From positions 1-64,000 of the forward strand of contig NC_084663.1 of NCBI RefSeq assembly GCF_028389875.1: 64,000 nucleotides of DNA, written 5' to 3'. Shown piece after piece: positions 59,649 to 64,000 of this stretch. This stretch comes from Rhea pennata. Its lineage: Eukaryota; Chordata; Aves; Rheiformes; Rheidae. The notes beneath the pieces are model-generated. The model saw nothing but the letters and a program-made list of their open reading frames with translations. It was not told the DNA's origin and ran no database searches. The position numbers and the translations under genes were made by a program. The first letter of the stretch is position 1. Each line of letters opens with the position of its first letter.

Positions 59649-60422
59649 CATAGAATCATAGAATCATGGTCAACTTGTCATCCACCAGCCCTCGCAGGTC
59701 CTTCTCTGCAGAGCTGCTCTCCAGCAGGTCAGCCCCCAGCTTGTCCTGATGCCTAGTGTTATTTTTCCCTGGGATCCTTGACTATAAGCCAGCAATGTGC
59801 CCTTGTGGCCAAGAAGGCCAATGGTGTCCTGGGGTGCCTTAGGAAGAGTGTTGCTGGCAGGTCAGGGGAGGTGATCCTCCCTCTCTAGTCAGCCCTGGTG
59901 AGGCCTCATCTCGAGTACTGTGTCCAGTTCTGGGCTCCCCAGGGCAAGAGAGACATGGAGCTACTGGAGAGAGTCCAGTGTAGGGCTACAAAGATGATAA
60001 AGAGGACTGAAGCATCTGCCCTGTGAGGAACGGTTGCAAGAGCTGGGCCTGTTTAGCCTGGAGGAGAGAAGCCTGAGAGGGGATCTTATCAATGTGTACA
60101 AGTACCTGAAGGGAGGGTGTCAAGGGGACACAGATAAACTCTTTTCAGTTGCCCCATGTGACAGGACAAGAGGCAATGGGCAGAAATTGAAGCACAGGAA
60201 GTTCTGCCTGAAGGTGAGAGGGAATTTCTTCCCTGTGAGAGTGACGGAGCACTGGACCAGGTTGCCCAGAGAGGTCGTGGAGTGTCCTTCTCTGGAGATA
60301 TTTAAAACCCGCCTGGACGCAATCCTGTCTAACATGCTCTAGGTGACTCTACTTGAGCAGGGAGGTTGGACTAGATGATCTCCAGAGGTCCCTTCCAACC
60401 TCAACCATTCTGTAATTCTGTG
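59649..60422 (+). mobile_element. CR1 LINE with 5' inversion
   Basis: Plus-strand CR1 from about 59780 (GCCAGCAATGTGCCC) to the tail CATTCTGTAATTCTGTG. Directly before it, 59669-59772 is the immediately upstream CR1 segment in reverse orientation (GTCATCCACCAGCCCTCGC, ending TATTTTTCCCTG). The two segments are adjacent in the parent element, the signature of twin priming. An (AATCATAG)2-like stretch at 59649 precedes them. A stop and frameshifts make the copy inactive. Confidence 0.88.
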
Positions 60423-60699
60423 AACCCACAATCACAGGGCATGTCCCCAGTCCCTTACACGAGCAGGAGGACTCATCTCCCATGTTTGATGCACAAATCC
60501 TTGCCCACCTGCAGCTCCTGTGTGCCTTGGCACAGTTTCCAGGGCTGCATTTCCTCACTCACTGCTGCACCTTCTGAGGCAGGATGCTTAGGAATTGCTC
60601 CAGCACAATCATCTCTTGGATGTCACTCTCAGGCTCCAACCAGTACTGGCACAGCTCCTACAGACAGCTGTCACTTCCTAAGCCCCCTCTGCCTCCTGG
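60423..60699. other. Short stretch between CR1 and interstitial telomere
   Basis: No gene is recognised; ordinary mixed-composition DNA ending in GGTATCTGAACCC at the telomere-like block. Confidence 0.45.
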
Positions 60700-61050
60700 T
60701 ATCTGAACCCCTAACCTAACCCCTAGCCCTTAACCCCAAATTCAAATCCTAATTCTAACTCTATAAATCCTAATCCTAACTCTAATCCCTATCCCTCAAA
60801 CCAAATTCCTAATCCCTAGTCTGAACTCTCATTCCTAACCCCTAATACCAGCTCTATCCCAAATCCGAACATGATCCCAAACCCAAGCTCCTAAACCTAA
60901 CCCCAACCTGAAGCCTAACTGTTGACTCAATTCCAAATGCTGACTTCAACCCCCACCATCCTAGCCCTGTTCCCTAATTTTAAGCCCCTAACTCTAAACC
61001 TTCCCTAACCCTAATCTTAATCCAAGCCTTAGCCCTAGGCTATATTCTCC
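60700..61050. repeat. Highly degenerate interstitial telomeric sequence
   Basis: Runs of CCCTAACCTAACCCCTAGCCC, AATCCTAATTCTAACTC and CCTTCCCTAACCCTAATC, in the same CCCTAA orientation as the terminal array but heavily mutated. It lies just outside the 3' end of the calcium-sensor gene and marks the likely oldest former end in the window. Confidence 0.85.
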
Positions 61051-61092
61051 TCCTTGTAATTCTCCTAATAAAGGGAACAGTCCCAAGGGAGG

Positions 61093-61112
61093 TTTATTTA
61101 ACATATTTTATT
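61093..61112 (-). terminator. Distal polyadenylation signals of the calcium-sensor gene
   Basis: Two minus-strand AATAAA hexamers (reverse complements at 61107-61112 and 61093-61098). Closer alternatives exist at 62610-62615 and near 62287, so the true 3' end is uncertain. Confidence 0.5.
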
Positions 61113-63383
61113 CTTAACTGTACAAAGAAAGCCAAATGGTTCAGAAAAAAAATAGCTTCCCCCTTTTTTCCAGAGATTTCCTACGCACCCACTCCCCATA
61201 GTCTCTCTTCCCATAGCTTGTGATAAAGGCACATACACTATCATTGGCTTCATCTCTTTCTCTGGATGTAGAGCCTGAAAGCAGTGAAATCGTCCAATAG
61301 TAGAAGAATAGAAACATTAGGAACAAAACAGCAGCTCACTGTAGTGACAGCGTAAAGTAATTTTTGCCCATTACAAATGTCGTGACTGCATTTTATCTGG
61401 AACATGTTCCTGTATCATCAGCAATGATGGCTAAGGAAGTAGCATTTTGCAATAGCATGTGTTAGAAAAACCCTCAAACCTTACTTACATATACTTGGGA
61501 TTAATCTTGAGAATGTAGTGTATACATGCCTTTCTGCTTTGATTTACATGAAGAAGATTCAATATAGCATGTATGGCAGCTTGTCACAACACTGCAGGCA
61601 GCTGTAATTACTTGGTGACTTCCTTAGTACATCACCTGCACTTAGGAAAATTCTTCACTTTCCTAAAAGCTAAAATTAGATTTTTCTCTGTATGTTGGAT
61701 GATACCAGAAGTGCTGTTTTACATATAGCTGATCACCAAAGCTGCAAGAGTCAAGACTTGTTACAGGCACAGGAAAGGTTCAGCAGAGTCTAAAAGAGAA
61801 ACGTTCTGCCTTCCCCAGTCCCAAGGGACCATAGAATCTGTCAGCATACACTAGCAGTAATCCTCTGGAGCACTGAGCATCATTTGCCAATACCCAGGTT
61901 GTGACACCTTTCAGCAGCTTTAAGATTGCGGGTGTGTACTTGGTATCTAGGCTCCCATTACAGTCCATGGAGATCTAGCCAGCGCAGTCAGTGGGATCTA
62001 GAGTGTGAATCCTCGTGCAGAATGTTGGCATCTACTCTAAATAAGATAAACTACTCTCTCAAGTGCCAGTGACAATGCTGACTACATCTCCCTTGACTTT
62101 AATGAAAGCCTAGACACTTTGCTCAAAATACATGCTTCCATCACTGAAACCTAAATTTAAACAAGATTAATGCCACTCCTCATGTCTAAAGCCATCTTTT
62201 TTAGGTCCTCAAGTTCTTCCTTCTACACAGGAAAAATAGGCCCAACTATGATATAAGTACTCTGCTGAGATTTTCCTGCATTCTTTTTATTCTCTGGCTC
62301 TCTCTTTCCAGATTCACAGGAGCCTCTGATTCTTGGGATCTTAGCTACAGTTAGTGAACAAGACACAGTTTTCTTAGTTTCTATCCATGCTATGTCACTC
62401 TTCCCATCAAATACAAAGACACAAAGCCATTTGTGGCAGGACCAATATAGAGTACCAGCTTCACTTTAGAAATCATATGATTAGCAGAATTCACAAATTA
62501 CCTTGCCGAGTTGTTTCTTTTGCTTCTTAGCTTTTCTTCTGAAGATTAAAAAGAGAGACCAATGGAGAATGTGTGAAACAGTAATATTTAAGGTCATCTC
62601 CACATGTCGTTTATTCAGTTGTATGAGAGCAGAGCAGTAGGACAAGGAGCATTAAAAGGACTTGACGTTTCAGATAGGAAGCAGTAGCGTATTTTCTGTA
62701 GCTACTGAAGCTGCTCCTAAACTGTTTGCTCATTTGGTAAAAGGTTACTTGATCACAGAAAGCTGAAACAGGAGCATTAGTGACCAGTGTAGCAGGGAAC
62801 AGAATAGTCACTGACAGCCTTATGAATTGATGTTTCTTTCAGCTCTTTGAGATCTTCTCAATAAAACTGCCAAATCTGAGCACATCAGGTACAAACAAAC
62901 CCATTGGTGTTTATGATCTAATACTATGACAAAAACAGTGGAAGTTATATTCTGTTGGCAGCTCTCTACATTGATAACAATTTGAAACTCTTCTCCACAT
63001 CAGAGATTTTTCACACTCCATCATCCAATTCTCCTAGCACTCTTCATAAAGTTACCTTTAGTTCATTGCAAACTGATTATCTGGGGCACAGAATAAGCAA
63101 GGAGTTTGTACTTTGAAACTTGACCTTCGTATTTTAGGAAGTTAAATCAAATAGTACCACATAGATCCATTTTTTCTGAACCAATTCTGTATACATATGT
63201 CCAAGCATCAGCTTTTGTACAGGAACACACATTCAGATACACACATGCAGTAATATCTTCCTGTTCCTACTTTCATATAGAGGTTTTTGGAAAATTGGTA
63301 TGCTTTTTAGAATGCTGTCATTTCCTTTTTTTGTGTGTGCACATTCTTCTGTCTATTGACACACCATTTTCTCCTGGCTTGAT
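61113..63383 (-). other. Probable 3' UTR of the GCAP-like gene
   Basis: The region downstream of the stop codon at 63384 has no other exon or repeat that could be recognised and several AATAAA sites. A UTR of up to 2.3 kb is possible; the proximal signal at 62610 would give about 0.8 kb. Small open frames on both strands have no support. Confidence 0.5.
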
Positions 63384-63511
63384 TTACACACTGTGCCGGC
63401 GGTTGTTGATCATGGCCACAATGTGGGACAGGTCCAAACTTTTCATCATAACTTCCATGAACTCCTCATCTTTCCTGGCTCCTTCCACAAATTCATCCAG
63501 AGAAAGTTCAC
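63384..63511 (-). CDS. GCAP-like neuronal calcium sensor, last coding exon (partial gene)
   Basis: C-terminal exon of an EF-hand protein of the guanylate cyclase-activating/inhibitory (GUCA1, GCIP) group, which regulates retinal membrane guanylate cyclase in response to calcium. The acceptor GTGTCTGACACAG precedes 63511. The exon starts with the last two bases of a Gly codon and encodes 41 residues. ELSLDEFVEGARKD is the second half of EF-hand 4 (Glu at loop position 12 present), KSLDLSHIV matches the GCAP1-type segment after EF4, and the protein ends NNRRHSV. An intron splitting EF-hand 4 at this Gly suits the family's exon structure. Upstream exons lie beyond 64000. It is transcribed toward the telomere. 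Which paralogue it is cannot be decided from this exon. Confidence 0.75.
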
Positions 63512-64000
63512 CTGTGTCAGACACAGACAGAAGATATCAGAACAGGAAAAGAACTATCGTAATTCAATTTTGGAGACAGTTCACTAAAGATGCACTGCTC
63601 TGAATTACCAAAAGGCCTCACATAGGTTTTTGTTTGTTTGTTTGTTTGTTTGGCATTATCTGAAACTTCCTTGATATCTCCACAACTCTGGCTTCCATAT
63701 TTTTTCCAGGCAAGGGTTAAATCATAGGAGTCTAGTTATGCTGAAGACGGGGGTTTCTCACAACTTCATTGCAAAGGATATGGTACAAAGAATAGAGGAA
63801 ATATGTGGCTAAGGAGCGAGATCATAGCTTCTTATATAATAAGGCTGGATTAACCTGCTTCTTTTTGGCTTAGCCTGTCCTACTGGTAGGCCTTCTCCAT
63901 AACTGCTGGCTTTCCTGTTAAAAGAAGTAACAGATGGAAACTGTGCCAGGCAGAATAAGGTTTTCTGTCCTAGGCCAAAAAGGCTTCATGAGAACGAAAA
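63512..64000 (-). other. Intron of the GCAP-like gene
   Basis: Sequence upstream of the last exon on the minus strand; contains a GTTT microsatellite (about 63631-63650). No further exon is seen before the window ends. Confidence 0.55.

Noticed and set aside
61780-61968. 62-codon minus-strand frame inside the putative 3' UTR
   Set aside because: No splice or start context and no recognised domain; expected by chance in 2.3 kb.
63295-63603. 102-codon plus-strand frame over the calcium-sensor exon
   Set aside because: It is the antisense shadow of the minus-strand exon, which has the EF-hand sequence, a proper acceptor and a stop.

Overview
The window is the end of a vertebrate, almost certainly avian, chromosome. 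It opens with 403 perfect CCCTAA repeats, so base 1 is at or near the physical end and coordinates rise toward the centromere. The bird assignment rests on several CR1 LINE copies with the ATTCTATG-type 3' tail, a tRNA-Ile-derived SINE carrying a CR1 tail, short ERV-type solo LTRs, and a GC-rich, minisatellite-laden subtelomere. Species cannot be named from the sequence.

Layout. 1-2418 terminal telomere; 2419-3630 G-rich 142-144 bp minisatellite; 3723-3963 large inverted repeat; 3964-4960 LTR-like sequence and hairpin modules; 5216-12040 four head-to-tail copies of a CpG-rich 1.85 kb repeat; 13600-16555 degenerate minisatellite; 17101-18830 about 29 copies of a 61 bp repeat resembling a ZNF143/ETS promoter module. 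From 18850 on, the sequence is built from copies of one roughly 7 kb subtelomeric module. Copy A is 18850-25797. An interstitial telomere (25798-26205) follows, then copy B (26206-32480). Copy C (33222-35042) appears to continue as copy D (51423-56540), as though one copy had been split by about 16.4 kb. That inserted block holds a 2.7 kb CR1, a solo LTR and several minisatellites.

Beyond the modules come a CpG-island promoter (58170-58400) with a possible short spliced transcript, a CR1 with a 5' inversion (59649-60422), and a second, much more degenerate interstitial telomere (60700-61050). Directly inside it is the only confidently recognised host gene: the last coding exon (63384-63511, minus strand) and 3' UTR of a GCAP-like neuronal calcium sensor gene, transcribed toward the telomere.

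Reading the pieces together: the two interstitial telomeres have the same orientation as the terminal one, so they look like fossils of earlier chromosome ends, with newer subtelomeric DNA added outside each. The single-copy chromosome probably begins near 61 kb. Module copies lacking particular CR1 or SINE insertions serve as empty sites and order the events. Most long open frames here come from repeat structure and are not genes. The best candidates for new biology are the ZNF143-like promoter-motif arrays at the heads of modules A, B and C, and a minus-strand exon-like reading frame in modules A and B (20896-21137, 28279-28508) whose length differences between copies are mostly multiples of three. 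All comparisons were made by eye; no alignment or database search was run.
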